DNA of 64,000 nt from Variovorax paradoxus (GTDB lineage: Bacteria > Pseudomonadota > Gammaproteobacteria > Burkholderiales > Burkholderiaceae_C): NCBI RefSeq assembly GCF_029919115.1, contig NZ_CP123990.1, positions 4,552,501-4,616,500 of the forward strand, in the 5' to 3' direction. The translations under genes and the position numbers were made by a program. The first letter of the stretch is position 1; each line of letters opens with the position of its first letter. Under the pieces are notes generated by a model that worked only from the letters and a program-made list of their open reading frames with translations, did no database searches and was not told where the DNA came from. Shown piece after piece: positions 45,864 through 55,643 of this stretch.

Positions 45864-46622
45864 TTAGCGAGTGCTCGCCTTCAGCCGCCTGTATCGCCAG
45901 AACGCACCCGAAGTCCACACCTTCAGCAAGCTGGTCACGTGCCAGTAAAGGTGCTTCTTGCTGCTGCGGCTGGCGCGCTGGGCCTCGTGGCGCGCCAGCA
46001 GGTCTTCTCCCACCTGCAGTTTCCAGCCCGCGAGTTGGGTCCGGGCGCAGATGTCGAAGTCTTCGCCGTACATGAAAAAGCGCTCGTCGAAGCCGCCGAT
46101 CTGGCGGTAGGCATCGCTGCGAAAGAGCATGAACAGGCCCGGAATCCAGGCCGGCACCGCCGGGCGCGCATAGCCTGGCCTCCGACGGGTCACGATCTCG
46201 AGCGGTGTGATGATCTCGCGGTGCTGCTCGGGGCTGCTCTTGCCCGGCTCCAGGATGCGCGGCGTCAGCAGGCCGGCGTCAGGGGCAGCCTGTGCAATCA
46301 GCGGCGCCAGCACGTCGCCGTCGAAGCGGATGTCGGGGTTGAGCACCAGGAACCAAGGCGTATCGCAATGCTGGAACGCCTGGTTGTGGTTGGCGCCAAA
46401 GCCCTTGGGGCTGGCGTTTTCGATGCGCTCGACCGGAAAGCCCGATTCCTGGCCCGCCAGCACGCCGTCGGGCTCGGGAATGTTCAGCGTGAGCACTACC
46501 TTCGCAACCGACCCGCCGCTGAAGTGGCCGAGTTGCTCGAGCAGCGGCTTGATCAGCGCGAGCTGACCGTGGCTGACGATCGAAACGGTGATGGGGGGAA
46601 GGGTGGGGGAGGGCGCTGGCAT
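45864..46622 (-). CDS. GT2 glycosyltransferase (WbbL-like rhamnosyltransferase)
   Basis: 252 residues. ITVSIVSHGQLALIKPLLEQ, FGANHNQAFQHCDTPWFLVLNPDIRF and GGFDERFFMYGEDFDICAR are the WbbL-type motifs; NPDI is the metal site and the E of YGEDFD the likely base. Shorter than the other GT2 genes. WbbL links L-rhamnose to the GlcNAc primer in E. coli; the WecA-like gene next to it, transcribed away, fits the same early role. Convergent with 44857-45837. Confidence 0.84.
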   Translation of the reverse strand: MPAPSPTLPPITVSIVSHGQLALIKPLLEQLGHFSGGSVAKVVLTLNIPEPDGVLAGQESGFPVERIENASPKGFGANHNQAFQHCDTPWFLVLNPDIRFDGDVLAPLIAQAAPDAGLLTPRILEPGKSSPEQHREIITPLEIVTRRRPGYARPAVPAWIPGLFMLFRSDAYRQIGGFDERFFMYGEDFDICARTQLAGWKLQVGEDLLARHEAQRASRSSKKHLYWHVTSLLKVWTSGAFWRYRRLKASTR

Positions 46623-46667
46623 GGTCTAATTTCGCTCGGGAATTCTAGAGTTCCCCAACACCCACAC

Positions 46668-47765
46668 ATGATTGCTCTGATCGTCATCAGTTTTTTTGCC
46701 TCTGCCTTTGCGGTGCAGCTGTTCATGCGCCGGGCGCGCAGGCATGCGCGGCTCTATGGCACGGACATGCCCCAGCGCTTCCACAAGGGCCATGTGCCGC
46801 GCCTCGGCGGCGCCGGCATCATGTTTGGAATGGGCGTGGCGTGGCTGGCGGCTGGCATCACCGGAACGGATCCGTTCAACGTGTCCTGGCCGGTCAAGGC
46901 GTCGATGCTCACGCTGCTGTGCATTGCGCCGGCCGTCATCGCCGGCATCGTGGAGGACGTGACGCAGAACGTCAGGGTGCGCTACCGGCTGGGGCTCACC
47001 ATCGGCTCCGCCTTGCTGGCGTGCTGGCTGCTCGGGCTCAGCCTGTCGCGCACCGGCATCGAGACGGTCGACGGCTGGCTGGCGCTGGTTCCCTACGGCG
47101 CCGTGGTCTTCGCGGCACTTGCCATCGGCGGGCTGCCGCATGCCTTCAACATCATCGACGGCTACAACGGGCTCGCCGGCACCGTGGCGGTGCTGGTCTG
47201 CCTTGCCATTTCGCATGTGGCGCTGCAGGTGGGCGACCGCCAGCTTGCGGCGATGATGGTCTGCCTGGTGGGCGCCACCGTCGGCTTTTTGATCTGGAAC
47301 TACCCGCGCGGCAAGATTTTTGCGGGCGACGGAGGGGCCTATGTGTGGGGCATGGTGATTGCCGTGGCCTGCGTCACGCTGGTTCAGCGGCATCGCGTGG
47401 TCTCGCCATGGTTTCCCATGCTGCTGCTGATCTACCCCGTCTGGGAGACGCTGTTTTCGATCTATCGGAAGCTCGCGCGAGGCCAGTCGCCCGGCACGGC
47501 GGACGCGCTGCATTTTCACCAGCTCATTTTTCGCCGCATTGTGCGGGTGGCCTTTGCAGACGACGAGGCTCGCCAATTGCTCGCCCGCAACAACCGGACA
47601 TCTCCCTACCTGTGGATGTTTGCGGCGCTGTCGGTCGTGCCGGCCGTGCTGTTCTGGAACAACACCGTCGTGCTGATGCTCTTTTGCCTGCTGTTCGTCG
47701 CGACCTACGTCGGCGCGTACCTGATGATCGTGCGATTCAAGGTGCCGCGCTGGCTGCGTCCATGA
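46668..47765 (+). CDS. wecA: WecA/MraY-like polyprenyl-phosphate GlcNAc-1-phosphate transferase (initiating GT)
   Basis: 365 residues from the ATG at 46668; the frame is open far upstream only because it is antisense to the GT2 gene. Eleven hydrophobic segments and the family motifs are present: [41 protein letters not shown] with the catalytic Asp and Asn, [15 protein letters not shown] (D-x-G-A), and the HxxH-like [11 protein letters not shown] cytosolic loop. It transfers a sugar-1-phosphate (GlcNAc or related) to undecaprenyl phosphate to start the glycan. It is the last gene of the polysaccharide locus. Confidence 0.9.
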   Translation: MIALIVISFFASAFAVQLFMRRARRHARLYGTDMPQRFHKGHVPRLGGAGIMFGMGVAWLAAGITGTDPFNVSWPVKASMLTLLCIAPAVIAGIVEDVTQNVRVRYRLGLTIGSALLACWLLGLSLSRTGIETVDGWLALVPYGAVVFAALAIGGLPHAFNIIDGYNGLAGTVAVLVCLAISHVALQVGDRQLAAMMVCLVGATVGFLIWNYPRGKIFAGDGGAYVWGMVIAVACVTLVQRHRVVSPWFPMLLLIYPVWETLFSIYRKLARGQSPGTADALHFHQLIFRRIVRVAFADDEARQLLARNNRTSPYLWMFAALSVVPAVLFWNNTVVLMLFCLLFVATYVGAYLMIVRFKVPRWLRP

Positions 47766-47841
47766 TGGCGCCCGGGACAGCCCGCTTGTTGCGACAATTT
47801 CATCTATCCACCGTTCTCACCGTTTTGGAGCCTGCCCGCCC

Positions 47842-48735
47842 ATGACCGACCCCGTCCTGAACATTCCCCCGCGCGACAAGGCCGAGATCCTGGCCCAGGC
47901 GCTGCCGTACATCCGCAAGTTCCACGGCAAGACCATCGTCATCAAATACGGCGGCAATGCCATGACCGACCCGGCCCTGCAGGCCGACTTTGCCGAAGAC
48001 GTGGTGCTGCTCAAGCTGGTCGGGATGAACCCGGTGGTGGTGCACGGCGGCGGCCCGCAGATCGAGGCGGCGCTCAACCGCCTGGGCAAGAAGGGCAGCT
48101 TCATCCAGGGCATGCGCGTGACCGATGCCGAGACCATGGAAGTGGTCGAATGGGTGCTGGCCGGCGAGGTTCAGCAGGACATCGTGGGCCTGATCAACCA
48201 GGCCGGGGGCAAGGCCGTGGGCCTGACCGGCCGCGACGGCGGCATGATCCGGGCGCAAAAGCTCAAGATGGCCGACCGCACCGACCCCAACCTGCACCAC
48301 GACGTGGGCCAGGTCGGCGACATCGTCTCCATCGATCCCAGCGTGGTCAAGGCGTTGCAGGACGACGCCTTCATTCCGGTGGTCAGCCCCATCGGGTTCG
48401 GCGAGGAGAACGAGAGCTACAACATCAATGCCGACGTGGTCGCCGGCAAGCTCGCCACCGTGCTCAAGGCCGAGAAGCTCATGCTTCTGACCAACACGCC
48501 CGGCGTGCTCGACAAGGACGGCAAGCTGCTCACCAACCTGAGCGCGCGCGAAATCGACGACCTGTTTGCGGACGGCACCATCTCGGGCGGCATGCTGCCC
48601 AAGATCGAAGGCGCGCTCGATGCCGCCAAGAGCGGCGTGAACGCGGTGCACATCATCGACGGACGCGTGCCGCACGCCATGCTGCTCGAAATCCTGACCG
48701 ACCAGGCCTACGGCACGATGATTCGCGCGCGCTGA
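47842..48735 (+). CDS. argB: Acetylglutamate kinase
   Basis: 297 residues. Second step of arginine synthesis. [12 protein letters not shown] (ATP site), [59 protein letters not shown] and [19 protein letters not shown] are exact family landmarks. It marks the return to housekeeping genes. The start ATG is 76 bases after the WecA-like gene. Confidence 0.98.
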   Translation: MTDPVLNIPPRDKAEILAQALPYIRKFHGKTIVIKYGGNAMTDPALQADFAEDVVLLKLVGMNPVVVHGGGPQIEAALNRLGKKGSFIQGMRVTDAETMEVVEWVLAGEVQQDIVGLINQAGGKAVGLTGRDGGMIRAQKLKMADRTDPNLHHDVGQVGDIVSIDPSVVKALQDDAFIPVVSPIGFGEENESYNINADVVAGKLATVLKAEKLMLLTNTPGVLDKDGKLLTNLSAREIDDLFADGTISGGMLPKIEGALDAAKSGVNAVHIIDGRVPHAMLLEILTDQAYGTMIRAR

Positions 48736-48756
48736 GCCATCCGCTGCGGGTCTGGC

Positions 48757-49776
48757 TCAGCCCTCGTACCCGTTCGGATTGCCCTGCTGCCAGCGCCAGC
48801 TGTCCGCGCACATCTGGTCGAGGCCGCGATGCGCGCGCCACCCCAGCGTGGCCTGCGCGAGCGAAGGGTCGCCCCAATACGCAGGCACATCGCCGGCCCG
48901 GCGCGGGCCAATGTCGCAAGGAATCGTTCGCCCGCTCGCGCGCTCGAACGCATGCACAACCTCCAGCACTGAAGCGCCGCGGCCGGTGCCGAGGTTCAGC
49001 GTGACCAGGCCTGGATTGGCCTCCGCATGCCGCAGGGCTGCCACGTGTCCCTCGGCCAGGTCCATCACGTGCACATAGTCGCGCACACCGGTGCCGTCGG
49101 GCGTGGGGTAGTCGTTGCCGTGGATGACCAGCTTGTCTCGCTGCCCCACGGCCACCTGGCACACGAAGGGCATCAGGTTGTTCGGTTTTCCTTGCGGGTG
49201 TTCTCCGATGAGCCCGCTTTCATGTGCGCCGACAGGGTTGAAGTAGCGCAGCAGTGCAATGCGCCAAGCCGGTTCGGCGCGGTGCAAATCGGTGAACGCT
49301 TCTTCGACCATGTGCTTCGAACGGCCATAGGGGCTGGCGGGCCTGCAAGGTGCGTCTTCCGGAATGGGTGAATGGTCGGGTTCGCCGTACACCGTGGCGG
49401 ACGACGAAAAAATCAGGGTCCGCACGCCTGCCTGCCGCATGGCCGAGGCAAGCACGAAGCTTCCGTGCACGTTGTTGTCGTAGTAGGCGAGCGGGTCGGC
49501 CACCGAGTCGCCGACCGCCTTGAGACCGGCAAAGTGGATCACGGCCGAGAATCGTTCGCTGCCCAGCACGTGGTCGAGCAGGGCCCTGTCGCGCACGTCG
49601 CCTTCGATCAGCCGGGGCGCGCTGCCCGTGATCTGGCGCAAGCGTTCCAGCACCCGCACGTCGCTGTTGCCCAGGTTGTCCAGGATCACCGGCACATAGC
49701 CGGCCGCGGCCAGCGCCACGCACGTGTGGCTGCCAATGAATCCAGCCCCACCGGTCACCAGTACGCTGTTGGCCAT
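48757..49776 (-). CDS. galE: UDP-glucose 4-epimerase
   Basis: 339 residues. [62 protein letters not shown], catalytic YGRSKHMVEE and GTGVRDYVHVMDLAEGHVAALRH are the GalE pattern. It interconverts UDP-glucose and UDP-galactose, and might serve the polysaccharide locus although argB separates them. Convergent with argB, divergent from slmA. Confidence 0.96.
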   Translation of the reverse strand: MANSVLVTGGAGFIGSHTCVALAAAGYVPVILDNLGNSDVRVLERLRQITGSAPRLIEGDVRDRALLDHVLGSERFSAVIHFAGLKAVGDSVADPLAYYDNNVHGSFVLASAMRQAGVRTLIFSSSATVYGEPDHSPIPEDAPCRPASPYGRSKHMVEEAFTDLHRAEPAWRIALLRYFNPVGAHESGLIGEHPQGKPNNLMPFVCQVAVGQRDKLVIHGNDYPTPDGTGVRDYVHVMDLAEGHVAALRHAEANPGLVTLNLGTGRGASVLEVVHAFERASGRTIPCDIGPRRAGDVPAYWGDPSLAQATLGWRAHRGLDQMCADSWRWQQGNPNGYEG

Positions 49777-49896
49777 GAAAAACTCTTTACTTTGTAAGGT
49801 AGGTTGATTCTGTACGAGCTTTCCCGCCCCGTTTGCGCGCGCTCACTGCGCGACCCTGTGCGAGAATCAATTGATTACATCTTTGCACGCGCTCCC

Positions 49897-50550
49897 ATGC
49901 AGAACGAAGAGACAAGCTATCCCGGCGTAGAAACTCCCACAGAGGCGCTGGCAGCCGCCGCCCCCGTGCGAAAGCGCCCCAAGCCCGGGGAGAGGCGCGT
50001 GCAGATTTTGCAGGCACTGGCCGCCATGCTGGAACAGCCCGGCTCCGAGCGGGTAACCACCGCGGCACTGGCCGCCCGGCTGGACGTGAGCGAGGCCGCG
50101 CTTTACCGCCACTTCGCAAGCAAGGCCCAGATGTTCGAAGGCCTCATCGATTTCATCGAGCAGAGCGTCTTCACACTGGTCAACCAGATTCTCGAGCGCG
50201 AAGGTGCCACCGGCGCGCAGCAGGCCGCAAGAATCCTCACGCTGCTGGTCCAGTTTGCCGAGCGCAACCCAGGCATGACGCGCGTCATGGTGGGTGATGC
50301 GCTGGTGTTCGAAAACGAGCGGCTCCAGCAGCGCATGAACCAGTTCTTCGACAAGATCGAAGCCACGCTGCGCCAGGTGTTGCGCGGCACCGCCGCCGCC
50401 GATGGCTCTGCAACCCCCACGGTGGACGCCCAGGTGCGCGCCGCCGCTCTCACGGCCTTCGTGGTCGGACAGCTGCAGCGCTTCACGCGCTCGGGTTTCC
50501 GCCGCGCGCCTTCGGAACACCTCGAAGCCACGATCGCGCTGATCGTCTGA
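49897..50550 (+). CDS. slmA: TetR-family nucleoid occlusion factor SlmA
   Basis: 217 residues from the ATG at 49897; an in-frame extension to 49804 lacks a plausible site. KPGERRVQILQALAAMLEQP, VTTAALAARLDVSEAALYRHFASKAQMFEGLIDFIEQSV is the TetR/SlmA helix-turn-helix (YRHFASK). NPGMTRVMVGDALVFENERLQQRM is typical of SlmA. It keeps FtsZ rings off the nucleoid. An argB-slmA neighbourhood is usual in this family. Confidence 0.9.
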   Translation: MQNEETSYPGVETPTEALAAAAPVRKRPKPGERRVQILQALAAMLEQPGSERVTTAALAARLDVSEAALYRHFASKAQMFEGLIDFIEQSVFTLVNQILEREGATGAQQAARILTLLVQFAERNPGMTRVMVGDALVFENERLQQRMNQFFDKIEATLRQVLRGTAAADGSATPTVDAQVRAAALTAFVVGQLQRFTRSGFRRAPSEHLEATIALIV

Positions 50551-50716
50551 GCCGCGGCGCGGGCGACTCCGGGCCTCTCTGGGGTACCCACGGCAACAGC
50601 CAGGCAGGGTTTGCCGCTCGACTTGCGCAATGCCCGGGCGTACGATCAGCGCCCCCTTGCCGCTGATGAGTCGCGGCGACAAGCCGAGTTCGTGAAGCTT
50701 CTGAACGGAGGTTCGT

Positions 50717-51319
50717 ATGAGCTATCACCTGGAAGGTCGCCTGCTTGAAGTTTGCAACTGCAATGTGCTGTGTCCCTGCTGGATCGGCGAGGACCCCGAC
50801 AACGGCACCTGCGACACCATCGTCGCGTGGCGCATCGACAAGGGAACCATCGACGGCATCGATGTCGGCGGCAACACCATCGCGGCCGTGGCGCATGTGC
50901 CCGGAAACATCCTCCAGGGCAACTGGACGGCGGCCATCTTCGTCGACGACAACGCTTCCAAGGAGCAGGAAGAAGCGCTGCTCAAGGTCTACACCGGGCA
51001 AGCGGGCGGGCCGATTGCCGACCTGGCCAAGCTCATCGGCGAGGTCGTGTCGGTGGAGCGGGCGCCCATTCGCTTTACTGTGAGCGAAGGCAAGGGCGAG
51101 CTGGAGATCGGCACCGACTACTACGCCGAGCTGGAGCCCTACCGCGGCGCCACCGGCGGGCAGACCACGCTTTCCGACACCGTGTTTTCCACCGTGCCGG
51201 GCGCCCCGGTGTTCGTCGGCAAGGCGCCCACCTACCGGTCGAAGAACCCCGCCCTGGGCATCGACCTGAACCTGAAGAACCACAACGCGTTGCAAAGCAC
51301 TTTCGTGTTCGACTCATGA
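50717..51319 (+). CDS. DUF1326 domain-containing protein
   Basis: 200 residues, GGAGG upstream. The conserved N-terminus has a cysteine cluster EVCNCNVLCPCW (Cys13, 15, 19, 21), then GNWTAAIFVDDNASKEQEEAL and APIRFTVSEGKGELEIG. The fold and role are not established; the cysteines suggest metal or redox chemistry. It overlaps a DUF2182 gene by 4 bases, a pair that recurs in proteobacteria, implying one shared function at the membrane. Confidence 0.85.
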   Translation: MSYHLEGRLLEVCNCNVLCPCWIGEDPDNGTCDTIVAWRIDKGTIDGIDVGGNTIAAVAHVPGNILQGNWTAAIFVDDNASKEQEEALLKVYTGQAGGPIADLAKLIGEVVSVERAPIRFTVSEGKGELEIGTDYYAELEPYRGATGGQTTLSDTVFSTVPGAPVFVGKAPTYRSKNPALGIDLNLKNHNALQSTFVFDS

Positions 51320-52122
51320 GCGCCGTGCTGCCGCGCAGCGCCGTCCGGCACCGCCGCGTGTTCGTGCCGGTTCTTGTCGCGCTGGTCACGCTGGCATGGG
51401 TGGCGTTGTGGGCCTGGGCGCGCAGCCCTTACGGACGCTATCTCGAACACGGCGACTGGACCGCCTCGGGCCCGGCCGCCTTCCTATGCCAGGTCGTTCC
51501 CGCAGGCGATGTGGTCGTGCCTGCCGTGCTTTATGCCGCGGCGTGGATCCTCATGACAGCGGCCATGATGCTGCCGACCACGCTGCCGCTGTTCAACGCC
51601 TTCGACCGCCTGACCGCCGGGCGGCCCGACCATGCACGCCTGCTCGCATTGCTGGGGCTCGGCTACATGGCGGTGTGGGGCGCCTTCGGCTTGCTGGCGC
51701 ATGGGCTGCACAGCGCGGTGCTGGCGCTGCTGGCCAGCGCGCCGACGCTGGCCTGGCATGGCTGGGTCCTCGGTGCCGCGACCATTGCGCTGGCCGGCGC
51801 CTTCCAGTTCAGCCGCCTGAAGCACCAGTGCCTCGAAAAGTGCCGCACGCCTTTGAGCTTTGTCATCGAGCACTGGCGCGGCCACGGGAAAGCGCGCCAT
51901 GCGTTTGCGTTGGGCACCCACCATGGCCTCTTCTGCGTCGGCTGCTGCTGGGCGCTCATGCTGCTGATGTTCGCGCTCGGCACCGGCAGCCTTGGCTGGA
52001 TGCTGCTGCTGGCAGCGGTCATGGCATTGGAGAAGAACGTTTCGTGGGGCCGCCGGCTGAGCGCGCCGCTCGGGTTCGCGCTGCTGGGATGGGCCGTTTA
52101 CGTGGTGGCGAGCCATGTCTGA
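51316..52122 (+). CDS. DUF2182 integral membrane protein (predicted metal-binding)
   Basis: 268 residues with about seven helices. Conserved features are WILMTAAMMLPTTLPL, FSRLKHQCLEKCRTPLSF and HHGLFCVGCCWALMLLMFALG, with Cys and His that could hold a metal ion, and the final WAVYVVA helix. Family role unknown. It follows DUF1326 and overlaps the DMT gene by 8 bases. Confidence 0.82.
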   Translation: MSAVLPRSAVRHRRVFVPVLVALVTLAWVALWAWARSPYGRYLEHGDWTASGPAAFLCQVVPAGDVVVPAVLYAAAWILMTAAMMLPTTLPLFNAFDRLTAGRPDHARLLALLGLGYMAVWGAFGLLAHGLHSAVLALLASAPTLAWHGWVLGAATIALAGAFQFSRLKHQCLEKCRTPLSFVIEHWRGHGKARHAFALGTHHGLFCVGCCWALMLLMFALGTGSLGWMLLLAAVMALEKNVSWGRRLSAPLGFALLGWAVYVVASHV

Positions 52123-53002
52123 AGCCGTTTCAGAGCTGCGCCGCGGCCCTTCCACCCTGCGGACCATTGTGCTGACGGCGGTGGCCATGCTCGCGTTCGC
52201 GGCCAATTCGCTGTTGTGCAGGCTCGCGCTGCAGCGGCAAGGCATCGATCCGGCAAGCTTCGGCAGCATCCGGCTTGTTTCCGGTGCAATCACCCTCGCG
52301 CTCGTGGTGCAGCTGAGGGCGCGGCCGCACTCGGCCCGTCGCGCCGACTGGCTGGCCGCCGCCATGCTGTTTGCCTATGTCGCTTTCTTTTCCTTTGCTT
52401 ACCTCACCCTCTCCGCAGGCACGGGAGCGCTGATCTTGTTTGGGGCGGTGCAGCTCACGATGCTGGGCGCGGGCCTGGGTTCCGGCGAGCGCTTCGGGGC
52501 CGTTGCATGGCTCGGTTTTGTGCTGGCGGCAGGCGGGCTCGTCTACCTGGTGTTGCCTGGCGTCGCCGCGCCACCGCTCCTCGGTGCGGTGCTGATGGCC
52601 GTTGCCGGCGTCGCATGGGGCGTGTATTCGCTTAGGGGCCGTGGCGTGGCTGATCCGCTGGCCGCCACGTCGCGCAACTTCTTGCGGGCCGTGCCGCTGG
52701 CCTTGGTGCTCAGCGTCATCTTTGTGGCACGCGCCCATGCGGACGCGACGGGCATTGCCCTGGCCGTGGCCTCCGGCGCGTTGACCTCGGGCATCGGCTA
52801 TGTCGTCTGGTATGCGGCGCTGGCCCGTCTTTCTGCCATGCAGGCGGCCACCGTTCAGCTGTCGGTGCCGCTCCTGGCTGCGTTCGGCGGGGTGCTGCTG
52901 CTGTCGGAAGCGATCACGCCGCGGCTGGCCGCCGCATCGGTGGCCATCCTGGGCGGCATTGCCATTGTGCTGAGCCAGAAGTCCCGCAACGCACGGCGCT
53001 AG
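52115..53002 (+). CDS. EamA/DMT-family transporter
   Basis: 295 residues, ten hydrophobic helices arranged as two EamA halves. AMLAFAANSLLCRLALQR, the inner repeat FFSFAYLTLSAGTGALILFGAVQLTM, and the C-terminal SGIGYVVWYAALARLSAMQAATVQLSVPLLAAFGGVLLLSE are typical of drug/metabolite exporters. The substrate is not known. Its overlap with DUF2182 makes it part of that operon. Confidence 0.87.
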   Translation: MSEAVSELRRGPSTLRTIVLTAVAMLAFAANSLLCRLALQRQGIDPASFGSIRLVSGAITLALVVQLRARPHSARRADWLAAAMLFAYVAFFSFAYLTLSAGTGALILFGAVQLTMLGAGLGSGERFGAVAWLGFVLAAGGLVYLVLPGVAAPPLLGAVLMAVAGVAWGVYSLRGRGVADPLAATSRNFLRAVPLALVLSVIFVARAHADATGIALAVASGALTSGIGYVVWYAALARLSAMQAATVQLSVPLLAAFGGVLLLSEAITPRLAAASVAILGGIAIVLSQKSRNARR

Positions 53003-53026
53003 CTGGCAGCAGGAGCGCAGGCGCTT

Positions 53027-54085
53027 CTACGCGATTGCCACGCCCACCTTCGAGCCGGCCGCGACGATTTCTCCCCAGGTCGCATCGTCCAGCCAGATGC
53101 CGCTGCGCTCGCGCGCCACGCGTGCGGCGCGCTCGGGTTCGCCGGCGATCTGCACCTGGTCGAAGCCCGCGCCCGGTGGGCTCTGGCGCAGCCAGTCGAC
53201 GAAGGCCGTCGCTTCCCGCGCGAAGCTTTCCTGCGTTCCCAGCTTCGTGGGATCGATCAGGATCGTCAGCATGCCGTTGAGCACCGTGCGCGCGGTGTCG
53301 GCAGGGCGGTGCCACGTGCCGCCGCCGGTGAGTGCGCCGCCCAGCAGCTCGCAAGCCATGGCCATGCCGTAGCCCTTGTGCTCGCCGAAGGTCATGAGCG
53401 CGCCGAACAGCCCATTCGATTGCGGCACCACCACCACGCCCGGGTCGTTGGTCGGCGCGCCGCGCTCGTCGATCAGGTAGCCGTCGGGCACCTTCTCGCC
53501 CTTGTTGTGCGCAACGCGCATCTTTCCCTGTGCCACGCGGCTGGTCGCAAAGTCGAGCAGAAAGGGTTCGGCCCCCGCCAGCGGAATGCCGATGCAGCAA
53601 GGGTTGGTGCCAAAGCGTCCGTCGCCGCCGCCCCATGGCGCCACAACAGGCCGCGACAGCACATTGACGAAGTGCATCGACACCAGGCCTTCGGCCGTCG
53701 CCATTTCGGCGAAGTGCCCGATGCGGCCCAGGTGGTGCGCGTTCGCGAGCGTGAAGATGCAGCTGCCCTGCTGCTTTGCACGTGCAATGCCGACCTCCAT
53801 CGCCTGCACGCCCACGACCTGCCCGTAGCCATGCTGGCCGTCGAGCGCAAGCAGGGTGCCGATGTCTGCGTTGATCTTGACCGATGCATTGGGCACCAGG
53901 CCGCCTTCGGCCACTGCGTCGACGTAGCGGGGCAGCATGCCCACGCCGTGCGAGTCATGGCCGCTCAGGTTGGCGAGCACCAGGTTGGCTGCCACCTGTG
54001 CGGCTTCGGCCGGCGTGCTGCCGGCGGCTTCGAGGATGCGGGCGCAGTGCGAGCGGAGATAAGAGGCTGGAAGTGTTTGAGGCAT
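53027..54085 (-). CDS. Ldh family (malate/L-lactate-type) NAD(P)-dependent oxidoreductase
   Basis: 352 residues of the Ldh_2/YlbC superfamily. SGHDSHGVGMLPRYVDAV (catalytic His), GQVVGVQAMEVGIARAKQQG, ANAHHLGRIGHFAEMA and TFGEHKGYGMAMACELLGGALTGGG are family motifs. Members oxidise lactate, ureidoglycolate, malate or reduce diketo sugars. It lies 7 bases after the UxaA-family gene, so it belongs to the sugar-acid operon. It could oxidise the lactate or related product that cleavage of a 2,4-diketo acid gives; this is inference. Confidence 0.87.
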   Translation of the reverse strand: MPQTLPASYLRSHCARILEAAGSTPAEAAQVAANLVLANLSGHDSHGVGMLPRYVDAVAEGGLVPNASVKINADIGTLLALDGQHGYGQVVGVQAMEVGIARAKQQGSCIFTLANAHHLGRIGHFAEMATAEGLVSMHFVNVLSRPVVAPWGGGDGRFGTNPCCIGIPLAGAEPFLLDFATSRVAQGKMRVAHNKGEKVPDGYLIDERGAPTNDPGVVVVPQSNGLFGALMTFGEHKGYGMAMACELLGGALTGGGTWHRPADTARTVLNGMLTILIDPTKLGTQESFAREATAFVDWLRQSPPGAGFDQVQIAGEPERAARVARERSGIWLDDATWGEIVAAGSKVGVAIA

Positions 54086-54092
54086 AGGTTCC

Positions 54093-55628
54093 TTACATCA
54101 CGGCGCCGACTTGCCACGGCACGAATTCGTTTTGGCCGTAGCCATGCTTTTCACTTTTCGACGGTTCGCCGGACGCGGTGGCCAGCACCAATTCGAAGAT
54201 GCGCTGGCCCATCTCCTGGATCGAACTGCTGCCATCCACGATCTCGCCGCAGTTGATGTCCATGTCCTCTTCCTGCCGCTGCCACAGTGCCGAGTTGGTC
54301 GCGAGCTTGAGCGAAGGAGAGGGCGCGCAGCCATAGGCCGAGCCGCGCCCCGTCGTGAAGCAGATGATGTTCGCGCCGCCCGCCACCTGCCCCGTGGCGC
54401 TCACCGGGTCGTAGCCCGGCGTGTCCATGTAGACGAAGCCGTGCGCCGTTACGGGCTCTGCGTATTCGTACACCGCCTCGAGGTTGCTGGTGCCGCCCTT
54501 GGCCACCGCGCCGAGCGACTTTTCGAGAATCGTCGTGAGGCCGCCGGCCTTGTTGCCCGGCGAGGGGTTGTTGTTCATCTCGCCCTGGTTGATCTCGGTG
54601 TAGTGCTCCCACCACTTGATGCGGTCCACCAGCTTCTGGCCCACCTCGCGCCGCACCGCCCGCCGCGTGAGCAGGTGCTCGGCGCCATAGACTTCGGGCG
54701 TTTCGCTCAAGATGGCCGTGCCGCCATGCGCCACCAGCAGGTCGACCGCCGCACCCAGCGCCGGGTTGGCGCTGATGCCCGAGTAGCCGTCGGAGCCGCC
54801 GCATTGCAGGCCGATGGTGATGTGCGCCGCACTGCAAGGCTCGCGCTTTACCGCATTGGCGCGCGGCAGCATCTCGTTGATGAGTGCAATGCCTTTCTCG
54901 ACCGTCTTGCGCGTGCCGCCCGTGTCCTGGATGTTGAAGGTGCGAAAGTTCTCGCCCTCTGCCAGGTGGCCCGTTGCCAGCCAGGCGTTGATCTGGTTCG
55001 CCTCGCAGCCCAGGCCCACCACCAGCACGCCCGCAAAGTTCGGGTGCGTGGCATAGCCCGTGAGCGTGCGCTCCAGGATCTGCATGCCCATGCCCTGCGT
55101 GTCCATGCCGCAGCCCGTGCCGTGCGTGAGCGCCACCACGCCGTCGACGTTCGGGTAGTCCGCCAGCGCAGCCGGATTGGTCTTGCGCGAAAAGTGGTCG
55201 GCTATGGCGCGCGCCGCCGTGGCCGAACAGTTCACGCTCGTGAGCACGCCGATGTAGTTGCGCGTGGCCACGCGGCCGTCCGCCCGCTTGATGCCCATGA
55301 ATGTGGCCTCGCGCTTGGCGGGCGCCGGCTTCACGTCGGCGCCGAAGGCGTAGTCACGCTCGAAGTCGCCCTTGTCGGGCCCCATGTCGAGGTTGTGCGT
55401 GTGCACGTGCTCGCCGGCCGCGATCGGCTTGCTCGCAAAACCGATGATCTGGTTGTAGCGGCGCACCGGCTCACCCGCGGCAATGGCGTGCGTCGCTACC
55501 TTGTGGCCGGCGGGAATGAGGCCGCGCACGGCAAAGTCTTCGACCTTGGCGCCGCCGACCAGCTGGCTGCGCGCGATCACGACATCGTCGGCCGGATGGA
55601 GACGAATAAACGGGGTCATGGATGCCAT
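54093..55628 (-). CDS. UxaA-family sugar-acid dehydratase (altronate/galactarate dehydratase type)
   Basis: 511 residues from the ATG at 55626-55628, with AGGAGA upstream; the frame beyond is antisense read-through. An N-terminal SAF-like domain (LHPADDVVIARSQLVGG, HVHTHNLDMG) is followed by the GD_AH_C catalytic part: DGRVATRNYIGVLTSVNCSA, LTHGTGCGMDTQGMGM, VVGLGCEANQINAW, LQCGGSDGYSGISANPALG and the late TGRGSAYGCAPSPSLKLATN. It removes water from an aldonate or aldarate to a 2-keto-3-deoxy acid and needs Fe(II). Which acid is not clear. Confidence 0.88.
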   Translation of the reverse strand: MASMTPFIRLHPADDVVIARSQLVGGAKVEDFAVRGLIPAGHKVATHAIAAGEPVRRYNQIIGFASKPIAAGEHVHTHNLDMGPDKGDFERDYAFGADVKPAPAKREATFMGIKRADGRVATRNYIGVLTSVNCSATAARAIADHFSRKTNPAALADYPNVDGVVALTHGTGCGMDTQGMGMQILERTLTGYATHPNFAGVLVVGLGCEANQINAWLATGHLAEGENFRTFNIQDTGGTRKTVEKGIALINEMLPRANAVKREPCSAAHITIGLQCGGSDGYSGISANPALGAAVDLLVAHGGTAILSETPEVYGAEHLLTRRAVRREVGQKLVDRIKWWEHYTEINQGEMNNNPSPGNKAGGLTTILEKSLGAVAKGGTSNLEAVYEYAEPVTAHGFVYMDTPGYDPVSATGQVAGGANIICFTTGRGSAYGCAPSPSLKLATNSALWQRQEEDMDINCGEIVDGSSSIQEMGQRIFELVLATASGEPSKSEKHGYGQNEFVPWQVGAVM

Positions 55629-55643
55629 GGATGAATCTCCTGG

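Noticed and set aside
46103..46110. GGCGGTAG, similar to the RfaH ops/JUMPstart element
   Set aside because: It lies inside a GT2 coding sequence, lacks the remaining ops bases, and is not upstream of a long operon.
45939..46667. Upstream in-frame extension of the WecA-like gene
   Set aside because: The extension is antisense to the WbbL-like GT2 gene, and the hydrophobic N-terminus of the WecA family begins at the ATG at 46668.
50752..51315. Extension of the DUF2182 frame back through the DUF1326 gene
   Set aside because: The upstream part is a shifted frame of DUF1326; the ATG at 51316 overlaps the DUF1326 stop as expected for a coupled pair.
54111..55634. 507-codon plus-strand open frame opposite the UxaA-family gene
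   Set aside because: Antisense to a conserved dehydratase with its own RBS; no recognisable motif.
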